64,000 bases of DNA. Origin: Sinotaia quadrata (taxonomy: Eukaryota; Mollusca; Gastropoda; Architaenioglossa; Viviparidae). How positions within the stretch are numbered: position 1 is the first letter of the stretch; each line of letters begins with the position of its first letter. The DNA lies in NCBI GenBank assembly GCA_028829895.1, contig CM054178.1, positions 22,983,701-23,047,700 of the forward strand, in the 5' to 3' direction. The notes beneath the pieces were generated by a model, which saw only the letters and a list, made by a program, of their open reading frames with translations, had not been told where the DNA came from and ran no database searches. The position numbers and the translations under genes were made by a program. Below are positions 37,514 to 50,050 of this stretch, piece by piece.

Positions 37514-38084
37514 AAGGTGAGAAGCCTAATTATTTCCTACACATGAACTGATACATGCATTAATTAATTTTCCACAGTTGCTTCAAGCCAATAGTCATAT
37601 TCTGTCGGTCCTGCAATTGGAGTTATTCTGTGACTTTGTTCCAGCCTAGTTCTACAATTAATGATCTTTCATCTGAAGTCTACCACAACCCCAAACACAA
37701 GCTGGTAGTTTATCAATATGATCGATGACAATAAGGTACAAATATTAAACTGAATATCTGATCATTACGTATTCCTATAGAAAACATAACTGACCTTTGA
37801 AATTAGACCTCAAACGTCTCATAAGTAGGTTCATTTATTTTTTGGACAACTTTGCATCCAATTCTGCGACAATAATTCGTGGACGCTACCTGGTACTTTT
37901 ATTGTACACACAAAGTAAACACCTTACACGATCAGTCTTGTAACTTCGGCTATTAGCTATTGATCACACGCCATGTAGCTTAACTACTGTAGTCTATAGC
38001 CATATAATTTTAGTTATTACCAACAGATTCGTAATCATGACGTGTAGCTTAACTACTGTGGTCTAATATAATTTCAGTTTTCTA

Positions 38085-38415
38085 CTAATCCATACTCAAA
38101 TTTTTTGTAATTAACTACTGTAGTGTTGTGACTTTGCTGTTGTTTACTGATCCATACTCACATGTTATGTAATTAACTATTGTAGTGTTGTGAATTTGCT
38201 GTTGTTTACTGATCCATACTCACATGTTATGTAATTAGCTATTGTAGTGTTGTGACTTTGCTGTTGTTTACTGATCCATACTCACATGTTATGTAATTAA
38301 CTACTGTAGTGTTGTGACTTTGCTGTTGTTTACTGATCCATACTCACATGTTATGTAATTAACTGCTGTAGTGACTTTGCTGTTGTTTAGTGATCCATAC
38401 TCACATGTTATAGCT
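38085..38415. repeat. 62-bp minisatellite, about five copies
   Basis: The unit TAATTAACTACTGTAGTGTT ... TGATCCATACTCACATGTTA repeats every 62 bp, with a deletion in the last copy. A diverged relative continues to about 38480. Confidence 0.95.
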
Positions 38416-39222
38416 AACCGCTGTAGTCTGTTGTCATGTAATTTCAGCTGACAATTACTGATCCACAATCATATGTTATGCAAATAGCATATTACGCTTA
38501 TTTACTTACTGCTGTAACGCCTGACTCCTGACCCGGAGTGACTATTAACTGTAACTAGCAGTGGAACGGAAAATCATCCTGTATCATTTATTCAGGTAAG
38601 CTCCTCAGTTTGAAAGATCACGACTCAAGTAAACAAAAGTACGTAATTTTTTACTTAAATTCCTGGTAGTATCAAAACATATGCGAACACTAAACAATAA
38701 CCAATGGGCGCACCTGTTACCTACACATAAGCCAGACACTCCCACCATATATACAGTGCGCGCCATCTACCTACATATATAAATAAATAAGATGGACTAT
38801 TAGTATGATTCACGGAGTGAAAGAAGGGGTAAGCTTATTTACCCCGGAACTGATAAGGGAGTTATAGATAAATTATCTTTGTTATTCATTTCACGTTAAC
38901 TGTTTTCTGCACCGAGCAACGCGGGTATTTTCTGTTAATATTCTGGCATGCGGAAGCGACAGACATCAGTACTGAACGAAAGACCTATAAGTATATAAGT
39001 ACAATGAAAACAACGGTAGACGCCGTAAAACTAAGGACAGAAATGGTCACATGTGTTCATACCTACATAGCAATACGATACACACCAGAAACGAGGAGAA
39101 ATACTGTCATGAAACATTCCTTCCTTCTAAGCTAGAGAGTTTTCTCAGTTTCATGAATACCATAAGAGCTTGCTCACCTCATAAGCAGATAACTAAAATT
39201 TAGTACCGTTTTAGAGATTTTG

Positions 39223-39363
39223 AACATCATACACCTAAAAGTCGCAACTTTATAGAACATCATACACCAACATATATACAACCTTACAGAATATCATAAA
39301 CAAGTTGCGTTTTTGTTGGTGTATGATATTCTATAAAGTTGCGACTTTTAGGTGTATGATGTT
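39223..39363. repeat. long hairpin: 49-bp inverted repeat with a 43-nt loop
   Basis: 39223-39271 is the reverse complement of 39315-39363 with a single mismatch (AGAACATC versus AGAATATC). The arm contains CACCTAAAAGTCGCAACTTT. The right arm is the start of the adjoining minisatellite, so the left arm looks like an inverted unit of it. Confidence 0.92.
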
Positions 39364-39755
39364 CTATTATGTTGCCCTTGGTGTATGGTATTCTGTAAAG
39401 TTTGGTTTTGTTGTTTTATGATGTTCTATAAAGTTGTGTTTGGTGTATAAAGTTGTTTTTGTTGGTGTATGATGTTCTGTAAAGTTGTGTTTTTTGATGG
39501 TGTATGATGCTCTATAAAGTTGTGTTTTTGTTGATGTATGATGCTCTATACAGTTGTGTTTGGTGTATAAAGTTGTGTTTTTGTTGGTGTATGATGCTCT
39601 ATACAGTTGTGTTTGGTGTATAAAGTTGTGTTTTTGTTGGTGTATGATGCTCTATACAGTTGTGTTTGGTGTATAAGTTGTGTTTGTGTTCGTGTTTGAT
39701 GTTCTGTAAAGTTGATTTTTTTGTTGGTGTATGATGCTCTATAAAGTTGCGCGAG
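39364..39755. repeat. degenerate minisatellite of GTATGATGTTCTATAAAGTT units
   Basis: About ten units of 35-60 bp combine TTGTTGGTGTATGATGCTCT, ATA(A/C)AGTTGTGTT and TGGTGTATAAAG. Internal 59-bp higher-order copies recur around 39490-39670. Confidence 0.85.
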
Positions 39756-40082
39756 TATTCTACCACTAGACTAGATTACCACTACCAAAAATTCCCCATC
39801 CTACTCAGGAACAGACACAAAGAAAAACGAACAAAAATCGACTTAGCCACCAGGTCCAACCACCACCACCACCACCCAAACCACTCCCTCCCCAGCGCGA
39901 AATCGGCCTAGACCGGAAGCGCTCCCATACATTAGCAAGCAAATATACAACTGAGCTTTCAAAGTGGCCAACGTGAGCATTAAGTTTGCACCTCATTAAG
40001 AGTTCAAGTTCTTTGTTAATTTGTAAATTACTGACTTCTAGCTCGTGGTCTATGTTCCTTTCTGATTAGCAGTGCGGTAGTA

Positions 40083-40205
40083 TAAGAGTCATCCATAACA
40101 GTGGTTAGGAGCCATGGTAACATGGCTAGGAATCGTGGTAACAGTGGTTAGGAGCCATAGTAACGATGGCTAAGAGCTATTGTAATCATGGTTAGGAGCT
40201 CGAGT
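40083..40205. repeat. degenerate ~30-bp repeat
   Basis: About four copies of a unit like GTGGTTAGGAGCCATGGTAA. Confidence 0.7.
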
Positions 40206-41414
40206 TCGAAGTGAAATCTCACAATTGCTAACTAGGTAGTAAATTTCGTTATTATGGTTCATCTGATATGCATTAATTAATTCTACAGTGTTTGGATTTT
40301 TAAAAAATTGCAGAGTATTAAAGAATTCAAATATCAATTATTAAAATTCAATAAAAACCGACTGGCTTTTAGGCTGAAAATCCAGACTGAGTGAAATAAA
40401 TCATCGGACAGAAGATCATTCTTCTAAACTGAAAATCGTGTCACTGTAAAGCTCGATTTAAAAAAATTTATGTAATTTGTTGTACATGTTAAAAATACAC
40501 TAGGCGAATGTACTGTACAGTCCGTCTGGTTAATGACTCTCAGTGAAACGCAATCGTTTGGTGACACCTGTTTGGGCAAGTGTAGACTTTACATAACTTG
40601 AAGCAACTCATTAACTATTGTCACCGTCCATCTACTCTTTCATAGGCTCTTGTCTTCAGTGATTCCCCCCCCCCCCCCCCATCACGCCTGAATTCAGCAC
40701 ACATAAAGATCTCTCATCCGGCACTTATAATAAATTCATGCTGTCGGTACGACGGGCCTTACCACTAATAGGCTTGGCGACCCATCAGTAAGACTGACCT
40801 TGCCACTGAACTAGGCTTGGCAACCTTTACATGGTCTCGGTGACCTACTTCGTCAGGCCTGTAAACAATGTATTTGTTCAGACTACAAAGTTTTTAAGTG
40901 CTGACCAGGATTAGGTCCTTACGTTTATTTTCTCAAACAATTATACTAAAAAAACGAAATGAGATATATCCGTGTCGTTCATTCGCTGGCTTTACCGTCG
41001 ACCGGTAATGTTGCCTTTATGTACACGTACAAGGACATTACTGGTACTGCGCTGAAACGTCAAATTGATAGGCCTACATGACATATATATATATATGTAC
41101 CATATCTGGCTTTCTCTCACTTAAAAAAAAAAAAAAAACTTTCGCCAAGTTTTTCTTAGCAATCAACATCAGACAGAATCAATTATATCCTTAACTCAGT
41201 CACAACCATGTGTATATATAGCAGTGAAAATGATTTGCAACTACGCGGTGCATGCCATATATAATAAATGGCGCGACATTTTTAAAACAAATAAAAACAA
41301 ATAATAACACACCTGACCAGCACACACTTAACTTTCAGCAGCGTGCCGGCCTAATATAGCAGACACAAAAATGAAACCAGAAGAGTAGGAAAACAAAATT
41401 CAAAGCTCACTTAC

Positions 41415-41475
41415 CAGGAATAAAACACACACTCTAGAAATCTGTTGGTTTTGTTTTGGTGACTTCTCCTATAAC
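41415..41475 (-). other. putative untranslated first exon of the CD225 gene
   Basis: It ends at the consensus donor GTAAGTGAG. The sequence before it (ACAGATTTCTAGAGTGTGTG) has no in-frame start that links to the coding exons. The left edge is firm if the donor is real; the right edge is arbitrary. Confidence 0.45.
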
Positions 41476-41700
41476 ATCCGTCTAGTACCTTGTCATCGCA
41501 AAGGGCTTTCCCACCTGACTGACGTAATGGGACTCCTTGCTCCGCTCGCATGCGCAGTGGTAACCGTGTATTGACTGCGCCAGCAAGGTGCTAAATTTAG
41601 CCTGCGTGACAGTGTCACGTTCGCATATACAGGTTGGATGCGTCATTTGGTTCGACAGTGCGAGCGCGTAGACACGCACACACCTGTATAAGCACGCCTA
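41416..41700 (-). promoter_or_regulatory. putative CpG-rich promoter of the CD225 gene
   Basis: On the minus strand a CpG-rich segment contains an NRF1-like TGCGCATGCGAG, a CRE-like ATTACGTCAG and the palindrome CGTGACAGTGTCACG (near 41605). It leads into a transcript-like stretch whose donor is a full consensus (CCTG then GTAAGTGAG, exon edge 41415). The next usable minus-strand acceptor is the one before the CD225 start codon, 10.4 kb away. The 3' end of the untranslated exon is well supported; the transcription start site is not located. Confidence 0.5.
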
Positions 41701-42609
41701 TCTTTCGCTATAAAAGCGCGTCTCAAATTATAGTCCTACAAAGGCTACAAGAATTTTGTACTTTGCAAATCAGTGGCTAATTTCTTCTGTTTAATACATG
41801 TAGGCATTGTCAAAGTAGCCCAAATTACACAACAAAACACTGCCTTGTGGTTCGTTACTCTGCAGTTTTAAAATTTTGTCTGTGCAGTGTAGAACTTTAT
41901 AGAATTCTCTAGGTTTTTCGGTTGTTTTTTTTAATAGTTTTAGGTGTAATTTTAAAGTTTTGTGCAGTTTTACTTTTTTAGGCCTCTATAGTTTTAAGTT
42001 TTTAAGTCTTATGCCGTTTAAAGTTTTAGATATAAACAGTTTTTAAAAGAAAGATGATCTCATTTTCCAAATATTCATTAATAAAATTTTTCATACAAGA
42101 AAAGCAGCACTACAGCCAGCAGTGATGGTGCGCGACAGACAATAGAGATCCACCATGAGCACTGGCAGCTAGTGTCGGGGGAGGGGAGGGGGGAGTCGAC
42201 GCACAGGTCTGCTTATATTTAATTTGTTGTTGTTGCACAAAAAAGGCAGAATACATATATTATTTTATTGCTAATTCTCTGAGCAAATGGCCAAAGTGTC
42301 TACTAAATCGAGCACTAAGCTGTCACCGAATTTGATCTAAACGGCATAAATTTGCAACAAAGGAACGTGCTTTCGCCTAGAATCCTAGATTATGGGATGG
42401 GAAAACTTGTTTTTAAAGTGGTAATGACGTGGGAAGAGTGTGTACAAGTTTCTGTCTTTTAAGGTTCCCCCCTCCCCACACACATCCCAGGCATTGTCCC
42501 TGGACGCTGCGCTGCGTATCTCCGCGCCATGAATCACTAGGCAGAGGTGGCTTATTGCTGTATTTTTTTTTTCTTTTCGAAAATATTACTAAACGCTTGT
42601 TGACATACT

Positions 42610-42700
42610 TTAGTGCAGGATAGTCCGAGTTATTCAACCCCGAGGGCCACAGAAGCCCCAAATTTAAAGTTCGCGGGCCGTTCTTGATAAATTATCATTA
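42610..42700. mobile_element. possible hAT-like transposon end
   Basis: TTATTCAACCCCGAGGGCCA followed by TTCGCGGGCCG resembles hAT terminal regions rich in GGGCC motifs. No partner end or target duplication was found. Confidence 0.25.
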
Positions 42701-43729
42701 AATAAATATATTTTAGCATGCGAGCTAGCCACAAAAAAGTGTTATGCTCTTTGTCGTCTGTAATAGTTGCGGTGGCCGTCTCAGATACCAACAAAATGCC
42801 TGTTTTTAAGCACACTCTTCTAAAGCGACGAATGTGCTTGTTTATAACGATCTAAACACTCATTATTAATGTTTATTTGTTTCTAAATGTTTTTCAAAAG
42901 TAATATTGAAGAATGTTGAAGCATTTTTGGTTCAAATACAACAACAAAATTCTACTAAAAACAGTTGATTACACGTTTTATTGTCCCGTCCACCCCTCCC
43001 GCCGAAAAGAACATAAATATAATGAAGCAACGTCCTTTTAAGTTTAGTTAGATATTCACTATTATCCGATATTAGGTAATTATTACATGACGTCAAACTC
43101 AGGTATGCCTGTAATATACCTAATAAATCATGATCATTAATGTCAGTCTCATTACGTCAGCACTACATACAGGGTTGACTTGATGGCCCGTCTTTATTAC
43201 TGTCGCTGAAGTACATTTATTTAATTATCATCACAGCGCTTTTATCGTACAAACTGAAACTTGTTTGGTAGTAGGATAGGATTGCACTAATGGCTTGCTG
43301 CAATTTCTGGAATAATAAATTATTTATTACATATTTCGTCCATAATAAATAGATAGTGAATTAAGGTTATGTAGCCACAATTCTGTCGCAATATCTATCT
43401 ACTAACTCATTTCAAAATGGCCCTATTGCCTAAAGGATATAACTTACAATCAGATATTAATCTACATTTGCTGTAGACAATTAGACATTATGCTAATTTT
43501 ATAACATCTTGTGTTAGGAAACATTGTTTAAATATAGGAGGGATGGAGCAATTTGCCGTCCATATATACTTATTATTTTTCATCATTTTTTTAAACCGAA
43601 GATATTGCGATATTTTACCTGCCAAAATTACAATTGGTCACTCTTGGTCTTGGTTCACACACTTCTGCAATACCTAAAATCACTTTAAGGCAGTGATTGG
43701 TTCCCACGAGATGACGTATGACTAGAGAT
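42701..43729. other. intergenic DNA, no genes seen
   Basis: AT-rich sequence between the CD225 promoter and the unclassified repeat. Nothing coding was recognised. Confidence 0.5.
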
Positions 43730-44720
43730 TAGAGAAAACAGAATCGGATTGGATCGCCGACGAAGACGCACGCACCACGAGATTGGAATGGAGACACGAG
43801 ATACTCGAGTTACTACTACCAGTGCTACTCCACTGACCCCTTTCAGGGCCGGGTGAACAAGAAAGAATACAAGGCCACTTCAGGGCTCTGAATGTCGATA
43901 TCACGGACGAGGAACATGAAAGTTATGGTTAGCACCCTTCTGAAAGGGTGCTTTGAAACCAATATCGAGGATGAAACGACCAAGAGGGCGTACAGAAACC
44001 TAATTCACTCACTATTCTGGTCAAGGAACAGAATTGCCATACGGGAAGCATGTATAATTCATCAGAACTGGCACCTTATAAAAAATGGGGAAGAGAAAAA
44101 CCCCCAACAAGAACGGACAACAAGACCCAAACAATATCTACCAGCACGAGTGAAAAAGAAAGCAATACATACATTGTGTGGAAAATACCACTGAAGACTA
44201 AAGTTAACTCGACACAGCATCGACAACAACAATGGCAGTACTACGAACAACAGTACCCGCCATGGGGGTTTTATAACCAACCAGTGGCTGACATGATACA
44301 GATGATGCTCGACCATTTATACTGGCCACCAACACTCACCATTAGACTTCCCAAGGGATGCCGGGGATAGCCACAACTGTCAACAACAGCAACGTCAACA
44401 CCACCAGTGAAGAGGCCGGGGGTTGAACATCCCGGGCGTATATACACACTAGGTACAGATCTAGTGTGATACTAGCCTGGGCTCTCTAAGACACCCCCTC
44501 TCACTTCAACATTAGGAGTGACTACATCTTCACCACCAGGAATGACAACCACAACTTCAGCCCACAGATTGCCAGGTTGGAGTCCATCTTTGCCGGTCAG
44601 ACATATCTTACCCCCTCCCTTCCCCAGTGCAAAAGCTGGAAGTGCTCCCTACGTTTACTACCAGACTGACCACTCTAGGCAAACCAGCGTGATGACAATA
44701 CAAAATGACTGTTGCTAGAT
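43730..44720 (+). mobile_element. unclassified protein-coding interspersed repeat, copy 2
   Basis: The plus-strand counterpart of the 19.2-20.5 kb repeat. Open pieces in two frames encode a segment with SRNRIAIREACIIHQNW (about 44021-44071), then, in another frame (44050-44370), a TKTQTISTSTS-rich linker and GFYNQPVADMIQMMLDHLYW (44266-44325). The same frame resumes after stops as a proline/threonine-rich tail (44518-44718). The LDHLYW block aligns to copy 1 without gaps, with 12 of 20 residues identical by eye. Homology continues into DNA with AGCCTGGGCTCTCTAAGACA. Frameshifts and stops show decay. No terminal repeats were identified, so the edges are approximate. Confidence 0.55.
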
Positions 44721-44929
44721 CACACCAGAATCAGATGTGTGAGGATGGCATCTGTACAAACTGATGAAGTTGCCAATAAGAATGAAATGCCATGTTGGAA
44801 TGCTTGCAGGTATCCATGAACTTGATGAAGGGTGCAGGTGAGACCAATGAAAGTGTCAAGTGAAAGTGAACCCAGAGATTTGAACTGCCTACAGGCAGAA
44901 AAAATGCCATTGACGGACACACTTATCAC

Positions 44930-47900
44930 TTGTCAACCATACTTGAAGAGGAGGTTAACTACCACTAGGTGTTGAACTGTTCTTTCTGAAACACCATTTT
45001 TGTTTAAATATTGGGTAGAATCTTTATTTGGTTACTACAAAAAATTCTAGTCCATGGCAGGAGCAGAACAATAGCTGATCATTTGTATTGTAAGCTAATT
45101 GGCCGATATGTGATAGTTAAAATGAGAAGGAAAACTTAGACTTAGAAATATTGTTAATGACATGATATGGATTACAGATTTACCTTCTTTCTTTCTTTTT
45201 GATTATTTAAAAAAAAAAAGTAATTATTACACTTCCACAAGTCTTAAATTGTTTACTGATATTTGCCATAATGGTTACCTACACACTTTATGAATGTTAG
45301 CTACAAGGATTATAATGTATGCATTAATATTCATTTCATTATCATCTATAAAACAGATCTATCATTAGCTGATCTCACCTTTTTGGTCAGATAATTTAAG
45401 TCAGAAAACTGATTAAGTTCAGATCCTAGTTCTCTTAAACAGATCGTGCAAAGTTAAAACACAATAAGTTCGTCTTTTATTTTTTTAAAGCAGGCACACA
45501 TACATTAAATATGTTTGATCAATTTAGCTGACCTGATTGAGATCTTACTTTAAGTAAAATACCTTATAATAATAATTATTTTTAACTGATGCCACTTTAT
45601 TGCTGAGTAAATTTTAAAAAATAATCAGAATTAGGATAAGATATATACAATAATATAGTGATGGCTGCTCATATGCATATGTCAAATAAATGATAAAAAT
45701 TATCAATCAGCACTCATAAGCAAATACTATTAATGTTCAAGTCATAAACCCCTTTATTTAGTTTTATCTGTTTATCATTAATTTTGTGTGAAGAGATATT
45801 GAGTATATTCTAAAGAACTAGATATGTTAGAAGTTTGTCAGTAAATATTGTTATCATTATTCTATGTCTGACATTTGAGTATTAACACAAGATGTTTGAA
45901 GATGGTGGGCCTAATCGATATTATTAGTTAATCAGTAGGAAGGTCAAACCATTTGTACTCTTAACAATTTCTCTTCCCATGGGAATATTTTTCTTAGCAA
46001 TATTACAATATCATGTCCTACTACAGTGCCCGGGTCAACATACATACACAGGTTTGATATTAACCTTTTTCAGCAAAGGTTTGCTTTGATGAATGTAGTA
46101 CAGCACAATAAAACTCACCCTTTGCAGGATGTAACCTGTACAAGAACTCATGTATTGACAGTTTGAGGGAAACAACCTAATTAACAATTTATCTTTGAAA
46201 ATATGAGAAACTACTTGTTGTAATAATTTAATAAGTAAAAATTATATTCTTTAAAAAATTATCATTTACATGTTATTATCTTTCCTTGAAAGACTTTAGG
46301 TATAAAAGCTATGCAATTTTAGAGTTTTGTCATGCACATTCAAGATCAGGGCTAAATACTTTTGAACACAAAATGACAAATAAAACATGCCTGTAAGTTA
46401 TTATTTTTAAGCTGTTTCTTTATAAAATGTAATGAAAATGTTCTGAACTATTATAGTATTTTTGTAAGTCCCATTGCATCCTTGTTGCACTAGCCAAATC
46501 AGTTATTGCATGCAGTGAGTAAAAATATTCAGTATAGCAGAATTCCATTAAAAATAAAATTAAGAAAAATACTGGATTATTGAATCTTTACAAAATATTT
46601 TTCTTTCTTAAGTATCAAAGCCATTTTTAAAATATGGTAAAATTTTAAATAATGAGGACAATAAATAGAATTCTACAGGAAAAATAATTTTATTGCTTCT
46701 CCCCACCCCCAAGTGATTATTAACTTGTATTTAATGAAGTGCATCTTCTTTAGATTCTCCATTTACTTATGAACACATGCACTGTATTTATGGATGTAAT
46801 TAAATATGCATAACAATTACATTGTTTGGAACAAATTCAGCCTAAGAAAATATTACTTTATTATGTACGTATATTAATGTGTATCACTATCAGGTTGACA
46901 ATAACAAAAGTCTTAAATCATTGGGTTGTTGAAGGATTCAAACCATTTATTTACTCTCTCATAGCAAGAGATCCTTTGTACATGTTGTGCTGTACTAGCT
47001 GTGCTATGTGTGAGTGTACATATGTATGTGTGCATTCATGAGTGTAGTATGTGTGTGCATGCACCCTAATCTTATGTCCTTTCACTATCAATAAATCAAA
47101 ATAAATAATAAATCACCGCATTTAAACATAATTTTATTACCATCATTATCAATTTCTTTTTCTATGCAATTAGAAATTGTATAAAGAGAAAAGCTTGAAT
47201 ATTTACTATAAAATTTAAATATGATAGTGATATCAAATATATAAATGACTGGACAGCGCACAAGTAACTAAATGTTAAATTCTGTATATTTTAATAGACA
47301 GGTTTAAATAGATAAAGAATGCTGGAAAAGTACAACTAATACATTGTTGTATTCACATTAAGCATTAGATTATTAGAAAGTAACATATCTAAAAAAATAA
47401 TAATAGTGCACATTGGAAACATTCCTTAATTTTTTTTTTTTTTAAATGAACACGATACAAGAGGTGAATTGATAATAGTTCAACAACATTACATTATTTT
47501 ACAGATCAAGTAATTCAATAATTTAATATGTTAGCAAATGATCAAATACATTAATACTCTAATCACTCTTATCTACATTGTTATTCTGCTCCCTTTGATT
47601 CAAATGTATAAATCAAATAATCATTAGTTAAAGAAATACAATTAAACTATAATGGAATGAACTAATATAAAATAGCATGTGATTTGTAACATGACTGTTC
47701 CATTCTTGATTTTTACTTTTAAGCTTTCATATATTAGACTGTATAGTAATGGCAAGATACATTTTCCCCACCAGATAAGGAAATCTTGTGCTTGTTTATG
47801 GCTGGATATTTACTTTAGGCTCTTTGCTGTAATCTATAGTTAATTTCTCTCTTTTCCAAGTTGTTAAGATATAAATCAGTTCAATTTCAACACTGCAACA

Positions 47901-49914
47901 AAGTTTGTAATCCCCATGCTAAGGACAAGTTGTACTCATCCTAACACATCACTAAAAATCTAAAAGTGGATCAAATACTTAAAATATCCTGTACCATGCC
48001 GAAGTACAGCTGTTTGTAAGATGCTCAGTACCACTAATGCATTTATCATCTGAAGATGTACAAAAGACTGAAAATGAAATCAATATGGAAATACATTCTG
48101 AAATCAACATATATACATATATTCTACTCTATGTTTACCTGAAAAATAGGCTATTTTATGCACATTATTATATATTTTCTGTTGACTAAAGCCATATTAC
48201 CTACTTAAAGCTGATTGTAGGTATACAGGTGCAAAAAAACATGTACACAAGGTTTGCATACATCAATGAGTTTTCAACAATAGGATTAGTCAATGAAGCC
48301 ATCAAGGAAGACTACTTAAATAACAAAAATGTAAACATGTCAGATGGGAAAGTACCATGCCAGTAACAAAAGTAAGGCTTGCATAAATTAGTGATATCAA
48401 CTAACTTGCTTAATGGATCAGATTGATTGTGGATTAAAAAAAAATCTTTTATAAGACATCTTGTGAGTCAGGGTTCACCCACAGTAGATATTTAAAATCA
48501 ACAAATGTGTGAATATATGATGTCAGCCAATTTCCTGTGCTGAGATTTCAGTCACAAATGTTCATATTTAGATTAAACCTGTGCAGAAGCCATGTCACTT
48601 AGCTAAACATTATTGCAGGAAAAGAATTAGGAATAACAGCAACTTTACAACTGAAAGGAACCAAGCCAAAAGCAAACCAGGGAAAAAGTACAAGCAAATG
48701 TAAACAAGACAAAAAAATTAGCAAGATGGTAACACTTGACTCTCTGTTTATTTATCTATCTCGAAACAAAAATTACAAATGGATTGCAAGCTTTAATGAT
48801 TATTTATTTAAGTTTTGGTCAGTTGTAGTTTTGGAATTTTCATTAGGGTAATTAAATTCGTTGCCAGTTTTTCTTGCAGCATGAATAAAAAAAAAAAAAA
48901 CCTGTTCACCCCTAATTTATAGCAAATTACAAGATATCTTACCATTTGCAAAATTAATGAATGTTGAATGGACATTAAAATCTGTTATTAAACTCTCATA
49001 TTATTAATTGGCAAGAATAGCACTCTGTCTTTGGTATAATTCTTTCTTCTCTACAGTGTAAATTTAATTTTATTTATGTCTCTTTTGAAATATATTTGTT
49101 ATTTTGCATATTGATTAATATTTTAATATAATCTTTATTTTTTAAATGTGTTTTAAGTAGTTTGCACTTGTCAGCTTTATTACATCTTTATTATTATTAT
49201 TATAATTATTATTCATTTTCATGTGTCTAATTCAGTATTCTACGAGATCTGTTCAATTTTACTTACTTGAATTACTTGAATAGATCTATTTATATATACA
49301 TAAATGGACTGATCATAAATGGTATACAAAAAATAACACACACAATCACAGAAAGTGGAATCCACCCATTTCAGAGCAATTGATTTTTTTAAAAATTAAA
49401 AACGGGACAAAAAGCTACAAATGCTCTATCTGGAAAAGTGCGAACAAACCAACATGGTTTCGCTGGCAGATATACAATAAAACAATCCCAAACTGCCACC
49501 ACTCTCTGAAAGATAATTACTATGGCAGTGCCTGATGCAAATATTTTACTTATCATCTGCAGGAACTGTCATAATTATAGTACACAAATAATCACTTTGT
49601 CAATACATTGCACAAAAAATGTGAATATATATATATACACACACATATTATTTAATGTGGTAATGTGGGTGACAATTCTCCCAATGTCCAGCAGTAAGCA
49701 AACTTCAAAGCAAACAATATAAACACTCAGAAAAAATGCATTTATTAACAGAATGATATATAAGTCATTTATTGTAAGCCAAATCTATGTTTAATAAAAA
49801 CTATTAACGCAGGAGTCATATCCCTCCCCAGGATTTAAATTATTCTCCACAATTATATGTAATTAACATTTTAAGGAAAAAGAAATATTATGCATTTTAA
49901 ACTTACATATAATA
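44930..49914. other. long AT-rich intergenic stretch, no genes seen
   Basis: Downstream of NAMPT and beyond the CD225 promoter. Contains homopolymers and scattered short ORFs without family resemblance. A small segment near 46920 (TTGAAGGATTCAAACC) is weakly B-box-like but no tRNA fold is evident. Confidence 0.5.
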
Positions 49915-50050
49915 CAGCCTTTCTCAATCTTTTTATCCTGGAGGAATCCTTGAAATAATTTTCACGTCTCAGGGAAATCTTGCATAGAAATTATTATATC
50001 TACACCTCACAGTACAACAGCATGGTCAGTAAGTTGTAGATATAATAAAT
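49915..50050 (+). mobile_element. hAT-like element end with internal palindrome
   Basis: It begins CAGCCTTTCTCAATCTTTTT and continues GGAGGAATCCTTGAAATAAT and CAGGGAAATC, matching the style of widespread hAT-type ends (CAGnnTTTCTCAA...GGAACCCTTGAAA). A perfect 14-bp inverted repeat follows (TTATTATATCTACA at 49991-50004, its complement at 50035-50048). The other terminus was not found. Confidence 0.45.

Noticed and set aside
46920..46960. tRNA-derived SINE B-box near TTGAAGGATTCAAACC
   Set aside because: No A-box at suitable spacing, no tRNA fold and no flanking duplication could be seen.
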